The notes below the pieces were generated by a model, which made no database searches, was not told the DNA's origin, and was given only the letters and a program-made list of their open reading frames with translations. 48,777 nt of DNA. Origin: Bacillota bacterium (lineage in GTDB: Bacteria > Bacillota > Clostridia > Peptostreptococcales > Anaerovoracaceae). Shown piece after piece: positions 33,784-41,554 of the stretch; position 1 is the first letter of the stretch; each line of letters opens with the position of its first letter. The stretch lies in assembly GCA_023415235.1 (NCBI GenBank), contig JAEZLP010000050.1:1-48777 (forward strand). Direction: 5' to 3'. A program made the translations under genes and the position numbers.

Positions 33784-34143
33784 CTAGAAATCAATCATTC
33801 CCAAACTGATTGTGAGTGCTTCATTTACTTCTGCAATAATGTCGTCATCTACCTTGCCGATTTTTTCTTTCAGGCGTTTTTTATCTATCGTTCTCAGTTG
33901 TTCCAGCAGCACGACCGAATCCTTGTTCAATCCGTGGCCCAGCGCTCCGATCTCAACATGGGTGGGCAGCTTAGCCTTATTTATCTGAGAGGTAACCGCC
34001 GCTACGATAACGGTAGGGCTGTATTTATTTCCAATATCATTCTGCACGATAAGAACCGGTCTTACTCCGCCTTGTTCCGAGCCAATGACGGGACTTAGGT
34101 CTGCAAAAAAAATATCACCTTTCTTAACGATCAAGTCATTCAC
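33784..34143 (-). CDS. mazF: MazF/NdoA-type endoribonuclease toxin
   Basis: Toxin that cuts single-stranded RNA at short sequence motifs, 119 residues from GTG 34143. Motifs: VKKGDIFFADLSPVIGSEQGGVRPVLIVQND, shown in parts, including the conserved Arg of GGxRPVL, then TVIVAAVTSQ, LPTHVEIG, SVVLLEQLRTIDKKRL. The Arg and Thr catalytic positions appear intact. A TTG at 34134 with GGAG ten bases upstream would give MIVKKGDIFF, closer to B. subtilis NdoA, and may be the true start. It overlaps the stop of an upstream short antitoxin-like gene by eight bases. Confidence 0.92.
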   Translation of the reverse strand: MNDLIVKKGDIFFADLSPVIGSEQGGVRPVLIVQNDIGNKYSPTVIVAAVTSQINKAKLPTHVEIGALGHGLNKDSVVLLEQLRTIDKKRLKEKIGKVDDDIIAEVNEALTISLGMIDF

Positions 34144-34306
34144 TCTCCACTAAATATTTTTCATAGCTTTCCAGGTCATTCCTATCTTGAACAAGCCCCT
34201 CTTCCGAAAGACTTAAATTAAGCATTCCCATTTCCTCATAACCGGCTTTCATTTCGTTGATCTTTTCCAATGAAAAGCCGTTCTCTTTATTAATAAAGTC
34301 AGACAT
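34136..34306 (-). CDS. Short antitoxin-like protein upstream of mazF, lacking the DNA-binding domain
   Basis: A 56-residue ORF beginning MSDFINKENGFSLEKINEMK, then AGYEEMGMLNLSLSEEGLVQ and ending SYEKYLVESE. The acidic GYEEMGxxNLxLSEE part resembles the C-terminal, toxin-wrapping segment of MazE/EndoAI-type antitoxins, while the ribbon-helix-helix DNA-binding N-terminus is missing. GGTGGAG stands five to six bases before the ATG and the ORF overlaps mazF, as expected of an antitoxin. It may neutralise MazF without autorepressing the operon. Confidence 0.75.
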   Translation of the reverse strand: MSDFINKENGFSLEKINEMKAGYEEMGMLNLSLSEEGLVQDRNDLESYEKYLVESE

Positions 34307-34367
34307 TTCTCCACCTCAAACAATTCCATGCAACATACTGTTACTGCCAACAACGTTTCTGATAACT

Positions 34368-34397
34368 ATTATAATTGGTGCTTCGGTTACGTGTCAA
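34368..34397 (-). promoter_or_regulatory. Promoter of the antitoxin-mazF operon
   Basis: Minus strand TTGACA (34397-34392), 18-nt spacer, TATAAT (34373-34368). Both hexamers are perfect. It lies directly after the nnrD stop codon and 62 bases before the antitoxin start. Confidence 0.85.
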
Positions 34398-34402
34398 ATG
34401 CC

Positions 34403-35266
34403 TTATTTCTCCATTGATTTCCCGGGTTCCAGGATGCTCTTTATCGCCAAGGCTACCATATCCGCTATGTCTCTCGCGATTAAACCATACTCTCCCATCC
34501 GGTCGCGCCCAAGATCGCCAGCTAAGCCGTGGAGATAAACTCCCGACACCGCTGCGGATTCCGGGTCCAGACCCTGTCCCGCGAGGGCTGCAATGACTCC
34601 GGTTAAAACGTCTCCGCTCCCTCCCGTCGCCATGCCGGGATTTCCTGTTGTATTAATATATGTTTTCCCAGCCGGTGTTGCCACTACACTGCCGGCGCCC
34701 TTGAGCACCGTTACCGCTCCGGTGACAGCAGCCAACCCCTTTGCTGATTCAAGCCTGTCTCTGTTGATCTCTTCGTTTTTGCGATCAAGAAGTCTTGCCG
34801 CCTCCCCCGGATGAGGAGTGATGATCAGCTTTGCCCTTGCCTTTTTCATCGCCTCCAAGTCATCCCGCAGCAGATTGAGACCGTCCGCGTCGATTACGAC
34901 CGGCTTGTCCGTCGTATAGATTATTTTTTTGATCATGTTAGCATTGCCGATATCATCTCCCAATCCCGGACCGATGGCAATGGCCGAATACTGCATCAGA
35001 TCCTCAAATAAACGTTCCCGGGTGATACAGGTTGCTTCCGGCACTCCGATCTGAAGGATCGGAAATAGTTCTTCCGGTACGGATACCCTCACAAGACCTG
35101 CGCCCGTCCTTAATGCAGCCCTTGCACATAATACCGCAGCGCCGGCCATTCCCTTTGATCCGGCATAGACAAGAACCTTTCCGCAACTGCCCTTATGTAT
35201 ATCCCTTTCACGTTTCTGTATAAAAGTATTGACATAAGCCTGGGTTATTAAACCATCATTTTTCAT
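34403..35266 (-). CDS. nnrD: ADP/ATP-dependent NAD(P)H-hydrate dehydratase
   Basis: Repairs hydrated NADH/NADPH, 287 residues with the ribokinase-like YjeF C-terminal fold only; no epimerase domain is fused. Motifs: GKVLVYAGSKGMAGAAVLCARAALRTGAGLV shown in parts, VPEATCI, AIAIGPGLGDD, PVVIDADGLNLL, IITPHPGEAARLL, TVLKGAGSVVATP, and NPGMATGGSGDVLTGVIAALAGQGL, which carries the catalytic Asp. I chose ATG 35266: GGGGG nine bases upstream; another ATG at 35275 abuts those bases. The upstream extension is a GC-rich leader. Confidence 0.9.
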   Translation of the reverse strand: MKNDGLITQAYVNTFIQKRERDIHKGSCGKVLVYAGSKGMAGAAVLCARAALRTGAGLVRVSVPEELFPILQIGVPEATCITRERLFEDLMQYSAIAIGPGLGDDIGNANMIKKIIYTTDKPVVIDADGLNLLRDDLEAMKKARAKLIITPHPGEAARLLDRKNEEINRDRLESAKGLAAVTGAVTVLKGAGSVVATPAGKTYINTTGNPGMATGGSGDVLTGVIAALAGQGLDPESAAVSGVYLHGLAGDLGRDRMGEYGLIARDIADMVALAIKSILEPGKSMEK

Positions 35267-35379
35267 TTTTTCCATCCCCCATACGGTACACCGGGCAGGC
35301 GCGTCAGGCGGCCCCCCGGTCCCCGCCTGTAATTGCTGCATTCCCGCCTGTTGATATACCTATATCATAACCAAAAAAA

Positions 35380-35412
35380 CAAAAAGAAAAAAGGGGATTG
35401 TTAAATCCCCAA
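35380..35412 (-). terminator. Terminator of mgtE overlapping its stop codon
   Basis: Arms GGGGATT (35393-35399) and AATCCCC (35404-35410), loop GTTA-containing, then UUUUUUCUUUUUG in the minus-strand RNA. The mgtE stop (35401-35403) is in the loop. Confidence 0.82.
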
Positions 35413-36774
35413 AATAAATGATGCTAAAAGAAAATAAGTGATAACCGATATCATATCCGTCATGGAAGCGATCATAGGGCTTGCCATCAACGCTGGGTCG
35501 ATCCCCACCTTCTTGGCTCCGATCGGCAAAAGGCCGCCGATTATTTTTGCAACCATAATGATAATCAGCATAGATCCGCAGACGGTGAGGGCAACAAGCG
35601 GGCCTTCTCCGTCAAGAAAAAAGATCTTGGCAAAATTCAGGATACTCAGGGCCATTCCGACCAGGAAGCTGATTCGGACCTCTTTCCAAAGGACCTTCCT
35701 CGCATCCCGCAATTCCACATCTCCTACCGCCAGACCACGTATGATCAGGGTGGCCGACTGGGCCCCCGAATTTCCGCCGGTGCCCATCAGCAAAGGAAGA
35801 TAAGCAACCAATACGATCACTTTGAAAAGAATATCCTCAAACCTGGTGATGATAAATCCGGTAATCATCAGAGAACACATCAGAAAGAACAGCCACGGAA
35901 GCCTGTTCTTGACGTGCTTCCATACACTCATATCCAGGTACTCCTCTGTTGATACTGCAACACCGGCCATTTTCTGAAAGTCTTCCGTCGTCTCCTCGTC
36001 GATAACGTCCAAGATATCATCTACGGTAATGATCCCTACAAGCCTTTTCTCATTATCCACCACCGGGATTGCCAGGAATCCGTATTTTTTAAATAATTCG
36101 GATACTTCTTCCTGGTCATCCAGAACATTAACATAGATCATATCCTCGTGCATCAGGGCTTCCACTTTCATATCGTCATCCGAAATCACCAGATTTCTCA
36201 GCGAAACGATACCCAGAAGCTTCCTTCCCGCATCTTTCACATAACAGGTATAGACCGTCTCCCTGTCCATCCCTTCCTTTTTGATGTATGCCAGCGCTTC
36301 CGCAACAGTCATATCCTTTCTCAGACTGATATAATCCGGTGTCATAAGGCTTCCCGCGCTGGTTTCCGGATAGTTTAGAAATGTGTTGATGAGCTTCCGT
36401 TCCTCTTTTGTGGTTTTTTCCAGTATCTTATCCACCACGTTGGCCGGGAGCTCCTCCAAAACGTCGATCATATCATCGAAGGCCAGTTCATCGATAATAT
36501 ACTGGATTTCCCGGTCGGTGATACCGGAAATGATTTCAATCTGATCGTCGATCGGAAGGTATGCAAAAACCTCGACTGATATATCCTTCGGAAGGGTGCG
36601 AAACAGAATGACGGCTTTCTCGATGCCAAGCTCCTCAATAATCTCCTCAAGGATTTCCGCGATATCGACTGTATTGTTCTTTAATATTTCATCTCTTGCT
36701 CTGCTGTACTTTTTCGCTTCCAACAGTTCCAGAATTGTCTGGATCATGTCATCCATTGTGAATTCATTTTCCAT
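35401..36774 (-). CDS. mgtE: Magnesium transporter MgtE
   Basis: Mg2+ channel of 457 residues. N-terminal helical superhelix domain (residues about 10-130; KDISVEVFAYLPIDDQIEII), two CBS domains (about 135-255; MTPDYISLRKDMTVAEALAY and VVDNEKRLVGIITVDDILDVI) and five TM helices (about 285-455) with LPLLMGTGGNSGAQSATLIIRGLA, the conserved MgtE pore segment. AAAAGGAGG precedes the ATG by about seven bases. It has its own 425-base leader containing a 29-codon ORF; no M-box riboswitch is recognisable. MgtE gates shut when the CBS domains bind Mg2+. Confidence 0.95.
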   Translation of the reverse strand: MENEFTMDDMIQTILELLEAKKYSRARDEILKNNTVDIAEILEEIIEELGIEKAVILFRTLPKDISVEVFAYLPIDDQIEIISGITDREIQYIIDELAFDDMIDVLEELPANVVDKILEKTTKEERKLINTFLNYPETSAGSLMTPDYISLRKDMTVAEALAYIKKEGMDRETVYTCYVKDAGRKLLGIVSLRNLVISDDDMKVEALMHEDMIYVNVLDDQEEVSELFKKYGFLAIPVVDNEKRLVGIITVDDILDVIDEETTEDFQKMAGVAVSTEEYLDMSVWKHVKNRLPWLFFLMCSLMITGFIITRFEDILFKVIVLVAYLPLLMGTGGNSGAQSATLIIRGLAVGDVELRDARKVLWKEVRISFLVGMALSILNFAKIFFLDGEGPLVALTVCGSMLIIIMVAKIIGGLLPIGAKKVGIDPALMASPMIASMTDMISVITYFLLASFILGI

Positions 36775-36939
36775 GGGACTACCTCCTTTTTCTGCTTTTT
36801 GCCGAATTTGTAAGACAAATAAACGGCGGCCTGATCCAACGAAATCGAATAGTTTCGCATTTCAGTTGAATTGTATGACTGTGTCACTGCAGGAAAATGT
36901 CAGGTCCCGGCTCAAACCGTATGTAGAAGCGCAAATGCC

Positions 36940-37029
36940 TTAACGGCGTGGGAAGGCTACAGTGAAAGCAAGGACTTTACCATTTTCAAATAACATATTC
37001 ATCCGCTCGTGACTCGGCCCTAAATCCAT
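36940..37029 (-). CDS. 29-codon leader ORF upstream of mgtE
   Basis: A small ORF in the mgtE leader encoding MDLGPSHERMNMLFENGKVL plus a short tail ending AFPRR. AAAAGGAG lies eight bases before its ATG, as good as any RBS in the window. It starts about 70 bases after the likely transcription start and ends 165 bases before mgtE. It may be a regulatory leader peptide; no homologue is recognised. The 36775-36939 stretch between it and mgtE shows only minor inverted repeats. Confidence 0.4.
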   Translation of the reverse strand: MDLGPSHERMNMLFENGKVLAFTVAFPRR

Positions 37030-37096
37030 TACTCTCACTCCTTTTCAGATTATTCGACAGGGCTGGCTTTTGTTCGAAACAGTCGGCCCTAAAAAA

Positions 37097-37124
37097 ATAA
37101 TGGTCAGTATACACTAACCATTAA
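37097..37124. terminator. Palindrome with U-tract: ilvD terminator or mgtE operator
   Basis: An 11-bp near-perfect inverted repeat (TAATGGTCAGT / ACTAACCATTA on the plus strand, 4-nt loop) around 37098-37123. In the minus-strand RNA seven U follow, which fits an intrinsic terminator of ilvD 75 bases upstream. It also starts at the expected transcription start of the mgtE promoter, where an operator would lie. Confidence 0.6.
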
Positions 37125-37126
37125 AT

Positions 37127-37157
37127 TATACTCTCAAAACATCTATTTTTGCAAGGG
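37127..37157 (-). promoter_or_regulatory. Promoter of the mgtE leader
   Basis: Minus strand TTGCAA, 18-nt spacer and perfect TATAAT (about 37133-37128), directly before the palindrome at 37097-37124. Coordinates are accurate to one or two bases. Confidence 0.65.
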
Positions 37158-37200
37158 GTTTCTGAAGGAAACTTATCGTCCGATGGAATATTTCACTGAA

Positions 37201-38862
37201 TTAAACCTCCAGAACCGCTCCGGTGTTTGCTGAGGTCACCAGCTTGGCGTATCTTGCCAGATAACCCGATTTCACCTTGGGTTCCGGTTTGACGTACGCA
37301 GCTTTTCTCGCTTCGATTTCCTCGTCGGAAAGTTCAACGGAAAGCTTCCTTCCGGGGATATCGATGTGGATGATGTCGCCGTCCTTGAGCAGACCGATCA
37401 GTCCGCCGCTCATCGCTTCCGGCGAGACATGTCCGATGGATGCCCCTCTTGACGCTCCGGAAAATCTTCCGTCGGTGATCAGAGCAACATCCTTGTCGAG
37501 TCCCATTCCCGCAATGGAGGACGTAGGCGAAAGCATCTCCCTCATGCCGGGCCCTCCCTTCGGTCCTTCATAACGAATGACGATGATATCGCCTTTCTTT
37601 ATTTTCTTTCCCCAGATTGCTTCGGAGGCTTCCTCCTCCGAGTTGAATACCACCGCCGGACCGGAATGCACCAGCATCTCTTCCGCTACCGCAGACTCCT
37701 TGACCACAGCCCCGTCAACGGCAAGATTTCCTCTTAAAATAGCCAGGCCTCCCCTGTTTCTGTATGGCTTCTCGATGGGCATGATCACGCTGTAATCCTT
37801 AACGACTGTGGAGGAGATGTTCTCCCCGATGGTCATGCCGGTTACGGTCATGCATTCCAGATTGACCAGCCCTTTCTTGGAAAGCTCGTTCATCAACGCC
37901 GGAATTCCGCCCGCCCTGTGAAGATCCTCGATATGATGATGCCCGCTGGGGCTGATCTTTGCGATATACGGAGTTTTTTCGCTGATTTGGTCAAAGAGCT
38001 CAAGGTCAAGCCGGATTCCTGCTTCATGAGCGATCGCCGGAAGATGGAGAACGGTATTGGTAGATCCGGCCATGGCCATGTCCACAGTGATTGCGTTCCG
38101 GAAGGCGGCCTCCGTCAGGATATCTCTCGGTTTGATGTTTCTCTTCACCATTTCCATCACTTTAACACCGGCCATCTTTGCAAGTCGAATCCTCTCACCG
38201 CTGTCTGCAAGGGCGGTTCCGTTGTATGGCAGACCCATTCCCAGAACCTCGGTAAGGCAGTTCATGCTGTTTGCTGTAAACAGTCCGGAACAGGAGCCGC
38301 AGCCCGGGCATGCATTTAAAGCAACCTCTTCCAGATCCTCCTCCGTGCAGTCACCGTTCCGAAATGCGCCGATCTTTTCCATCACGCTGTTGAAATCCAG
38401 TACGGTTCCGTTGGAATAACCCGCTCTCATGGCGCCTCCGCTGACTACTACAGCAGGGATATTCAGCCGTGCTGCCGCCATCAACATCCCCGGAACGATT
38501 TTATCACAGTTGGGTATGAGAACCAGTCCGTCAAAAGCATGGCCTTTCGCCATGGCCTCAATGGAGTCCGCCACAAGCTCTCTGCTTGCCAGAGGATATT
38601 TCATACCGTCATGCCCCATTGCGATCCCGTCGCAAATTCCGATGGAGGGGAACTCCACAGGAGTGCCTCCGGCCAGGGCTACCCCTTTTTTCGCAGCGCC
38701 TGCAATACGATCCAAATGCATATGTCCCGGTACGATCTCGTTCTGTGAGTTTACGATTCCGATAATGGGACGATCTATTTCTTCACGGATATAGCCCATT
38801 CCATAAAACAGGGTGCGTACTGACGCGCCAGACGGGCCGTTCTTTATCTTATCACTGTTCAT
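37201..38862 (-). CDS. ilvD: Dihydroxy-acid dehydratase
   Basis: Iron-sulfur enzyme making the 2-keto acids of valine and isoleucine; 553 residues, the normal length. Motifs: GIVNSQNEIVPGHMHLD, PSIGICDGIAMGHDGMKY, LIPNCDKIVPGMLMAAAR with a cluster Cys, NACPGCGSCSGLFTANSMN with further cluster Cys residues, and near the end LITDGRFSGASRGASIGHVS. All three expected cluster cysteines are present. ATG 38862 has GGAGG seven bases upstream, so the ORF extension MTNGGIK is not used. It stands alone with its own promoter; no other ilv gene is present and no leader attenuator is seen. Confidence 0.95.
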   Translation of the reverse strand: MNSDKIKNGPSGASVRTLFYGMGYIREEIDRPIIGIVNSQNEIVPGHMHLDRIAGAAKKGVALAGGTPVEFPSIGICDGIAMGHDGMKYPLASRELVADSIEAMAKGHAFDGLVLIPNCDKIVPGMLMAAARLNIPAVVVSGGAMRAGYSNGTVLDFNSVMEKIGAFRNGDCTEEDLEEVALNACPGCGSCSGLFTANSMNCLTEVLGMGLPYNGTALADSGERIRLAKMAGVKVMEMVKRNIKPRDILTEAAFRNAITVDMAMAGSTNTVLHLPAIAHEAGIRLDLELFDQISEKTPYIAKISPSGHHHIEDLHRAGGIPALMNELSKKGLVNLECMTVTGMTIGENISSTVVKDYSVIMPIEKPYRNRGGLAILRGNLAVDGAVVKESAVAEEMLVHSGPAVVFNSEEEASEAIWGKKIKKGDIIVIRYEGPKGGPGMREMLSPTSSIAGMGLDKDVALITDGRFSGASRGASIGHVSPEAMSGGLIGLLKDGDIIHIDIPGRKLSVELSDEEIEARKAAYVKPEPKVKSGYLARYAKLVTSANTGAVLEV

Positions 38863-38918
38863 CTTTATACCTCCATTCGTCATAACAAAATTATGAAATC
38901 GCTGAAAACATTTGGATT

Positions 38919-38947
38919 ATTATATCGTAAAAAAAACGACAGGTCAA
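38919..38947 (-). promoter_or_regulatory. Promoter of ilvD
   Basis: Minus strand TTGACC (38947-38942), 17-nt spacer, TATAAT (38924-38919), 57 bases before the start codon. Confidence 0.8.
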
Positions 38948-39006
38948 AGTTTTTTCAGGACGAAAATGCTGTACAAGCAATACTGTTTTGCTATTTTACG
39001 AATATT

Positions 39007-39035
39007 TTGATTTTTCCGCCTGTGGGGTGTAGAAT
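39007..39035 (+). promoter_or_regulatory. Promoter of the LysM-M28 peptidase gene
   Basis: TTGATT (39007-39012), 17-nt spacer, TAGAAT (39030-39035), 33 bases before the start codon. Confidence 0.6.
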
Positions 39036-39067
39036 TATCTGGAAATCCATATTATTTTCGGAGGTGA

Positions 39068-41428
39068 ATGAATTTGAAAAGAAAGGTATTGAGCGTTTTT
39101 CTCATACTTGCGCTGGTTACAGGCAGCATCAGCTTTGTTTTTGCCGACACCTTATATACGGTGAAGGACGGCGACGTATTGTGGAAAATTGCCCGGAATT
39201 ATCAGACAACCTGGCAGGCATTGGCAGAGTATAACAAACTTGCAAATCCAAATCTTATCTATGTGAATCAGAAATTAGCCATACCGGATGGAAGCCCGGC
39301 GACCCCGGCTCCAGCTCCCGAAAAGCCTGAGCCGGCTGCTCCTGCTGAGCCCGCCGTGCAGTTGCCAGAACAGGTAATTTCGGATTATAACAAATTCCTC
39401 TCATCAGTGGACCATGAGTATGCTTATGGGATCGCAACGGAGCTGTCCACAAATCCGAAATATTGGTCCTCCAGCATCGGCACCAGAACCGCCGGCAGTG
39501 ATGCGGAGCATGCTGCAGCGGACTACCTGCTAGCTGAAATGAAAAAAATAGGACTGACGGATACGGAAAAAGTAGCGACCGATGTTGACAAATGGCAGTT
39601 TAATGGCGCATCCCTGACTCTGGAGGGTGATGACAAGGTAATCCTTCCCCACTCCTATGCAACGGCTTCCACACCAAAGGATGGAATCACTGCAGAAGTA
39701 GTATTCGCAGGGGACGGCACCATGTATGATTATGAAGACCTGGACATCAAGGGTAAAATCGTCCTCATCGATCTCGATCAAAGAGCCAACTGGTGGATAA
39801 CATACCCGATGCTGGAAGCGGAATTCCACGGTGCAGCCGCCATAATGAGCGCCAACGTGGGCGGCTTTGCCCAGGTCAACAAGGATGCCCTGAATGCTCA
39901 GGATATCTGCGGTCCGACCAGTATCCCCTGTGTCAGCATCAGCGTCAACGACTCCGATTATATCAAGGCGAAGCTTGAAAAAGGACCGGTGAAAGCCACA
40001 TTAAAGGTGGACAACGTCGTATCCGAGAATGGTACTTCCTACAATGTCATCGGCAAGATCAAGGGAAAAAGCTCCGATCAGCAGATCATTGTCGGAGGGC
40101 ACTATGACATGTATTTCAAGGGCTTCCAGGATGACAGCTGCGCCATCGGACTGATTCTGGCCATGGCCAAGGCCATGAAGGACAGCGGTTATGTCCCGGA
40201 AAATGATATTATCTTCTGCTGTCACGGAGCAGAAGAATGGGGCGCTTCCTATACTCAGTTCGACTGGACCACGGGAGCCTGGAACATGATCAACAAGGTT
40301 CACCCGGAATGGGTTGGCAAAACTCTGGCGTTTATCAACTTTGAGCTTCCCGCTTATGAATTCGCGGACTATACCACCGTATACTCCGCTCCGGAAATGT
40401 ACAGCATGATTGATTATTTCGTCAACGAATATCCTTTGTCGCCGGATCCGGTGGGCTGCTTCCCAAGCGGAGTCAAGACAGACGGTTATCAGACCTACAC
40501 CTATTCCGACGACTTCTCCTACTATGCGGCCGGCGTTCCCTCTACGGTAAACGGATTCCTGCTTCAGGAGGATATGGAAACCGTATTCCCGTTCTATGTG
40601 GAGCGCTATCATTCCCAGTTTGACGATCCGAGCACCTATGACAAGGATGTGATGGACTTCCATATCAAATTCTACGGCGCGCTGGTTTCCTACATCGATA
40701 AAACTCCCGCGCTGTATCTTGATTATACGGCACAGTACGACAGACTTCTCGCAGCTCTTGACGAGGAGCTTTGCGCTGCGGCAGGAGGGGATGCTGCAGC
40801 TTACAAAGCCGCGCTGGCCAAGCTGAAGAGCGCCGCTTCAAAAGCAAAACAGGAGATCATCGATCTGAACAAGGAATATAATGCAGCGGTGATTGCCGGT
40901 GACACGCCAAAGGCTGACAGCCTGAAGGCTCAGGCCAAGGCTCTGAACCAGAAGAATCTGAAGGCCTTCAAGTTTGCCCAGGATGAATTCCTCGGCCTCA
41001 TGTATGAAGCCCCTGTTGTGCCTCACGAAGCACCTCAGTACAATATCTCCATGATGCAGGAGACAATCAAATGTCTCAAGGCCGGAGACGTTGTGAAGGC
41101 TGCCGATGAATACGCATGGCAGATCAACAATGTTCTGGAATGGTACAACATGTACTTCAGCCCGGAGGTAATCGCCCAGTTCAATGACATGTTCTGGGGC
41201 AAGGACAACCAGGGCAATCTCTATTGGGGCACGGGAAGAAACTTCACTCCTGCCAATGTAGAAGCCGCAACCCGAGGTCTCATGGAAAAATATGAAGCGG
41301 TAAACGGAGACTTCACAGCAGAAATCGCTATCTATGAAAAAGCCATCAAGGAACAGCAGTCAATCCTGAAGACCAAGCTTGCAGAGGAAACCGCAGCTAT
41401 GATCAAGCTGGCGGATATGCTGGACTAG
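39068..41428 (+). CDS. Exported LysM-domain M28 family metallopeptidase
   Basis: 786 residues. Signal peptide (KRKVLSVFLILALVTGSISF), a LysM domain that should bind peptidoglycan (about residues 29-73, TLYTVKDGDVLWKIARNYQ), a Pro/Ala linker (about 76-98), then an M28-type aminopeptidase region with a PA-like insert (about 205-300) and zinc motifs VGGHYDMYFKGFQDDSCAIG (about 341-360; His and Asp ligands) and HGAEEWGAS (about 391-399; Glu pair). The C-terminal 220 residues are helical and Lys/Ala-rich (KLKSAASKAKQEIIDLNKEY), without known domain. GGAGG is only three bases from ATG 39068; TTG 39074 (nine bases) may be the true start. It is monocistronic. It probably trims peptides at the wall; substrate unknown. 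Confidence 0.86.
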   Translation: MNLKRKVLSVFLILALVTGSISFVFADTLYTVKDGDVLWKIARNYQTTWQALAEYNKLANPNLIYVNQKLAIPDGSPATPAPAPEKPEPAAPAEPAVQLPEQVISDYNKFLSSVDHEYAYGIATELSTNPKYWSSSIGTRTAGSDAEHAAADYLLAEMKKIGLTDTEKVATDVDKWQFNGASLTLEGDDKVILPHSYATASTPKDGITAEVVFAGDGTMYDYEDLDIKGKIVLIDLDQRANWWITYPMLEAEFHGAAAIMSANVGGFAQVNKDALNAQDICGPTSIPCVSISVNDSDYIKAKLEKGPVKATLKVDNVVSENGTSYNVIGKIKGKSSDQQIIVGGHYDMYFKGFQDDSCAIGLILAMAKAMKDSGYVPENDIIFCCHGAEEWGASYTQFDWTTGAWNMINKVHPEWVGKTLAFINFELPAYEFADYTTVYSAPEMYSMIDYFVNEYPLSPDPVGCFPSGVKTDGYQTYTYSDDFSYYAAGVPSTVNGFLLQEDMETVFPFYVERYHSQFDDPSTYDKDVMDFHIKFYGALVSYIDKTPALYLDYTAQYDRLLAALDEELCAAAGGDAAAYKAALAKLKSAASKAKQEIIDLNKEYNAAVIAGDTPKADSLKAQAKALNQKNLKAFKFAQDEFLGLMYEAPVVPHEAPQYNISMMQETIKCLKAGDVVKAADEYAWQINNVLEWYNMYFSPEVIAQFNDMFWGKDNQGNLYWGTGRNFTPANVEAATRGLMEKYEAVNGDFTAEIAIYEKAIKEQQSILKTKLAEETAAMIKLADMLD

Positions 41429-41477
41429 TCACGGCAGCGGTCAGCGGTTCATAATATCAAACTAATAAACATCATAA

Positions 41478-41528
41478 AAGGGCCACGCACCGGCGATTTT
41501 AACGTCGGTGCGCAGCCCCCTTTTTTTA
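41478..41528. terminator. Bidirectional terminator between M28 peptidase and TRAP genes
   Basis: Stem GCACCGGCG (41487-41495) with CGTCGGTGC (41503-41511) plus outer G/C pairs; TTTTTTT follows on the plus strand and TTTT on the minus strand. It serves converging genes. Confidence 0.85.
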
Positions 41529-41554
41529 TATGTAAGGTTATGGTTGGTGTAATT

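Noticed and set aside
36775..37200. M-box (ykoK) Mg2+ riboswitch before mgtE
   Set aside because: Searched for the conserved core by eye on the minus strand and did not find it; the leader ORF and palindrome are reported instead.
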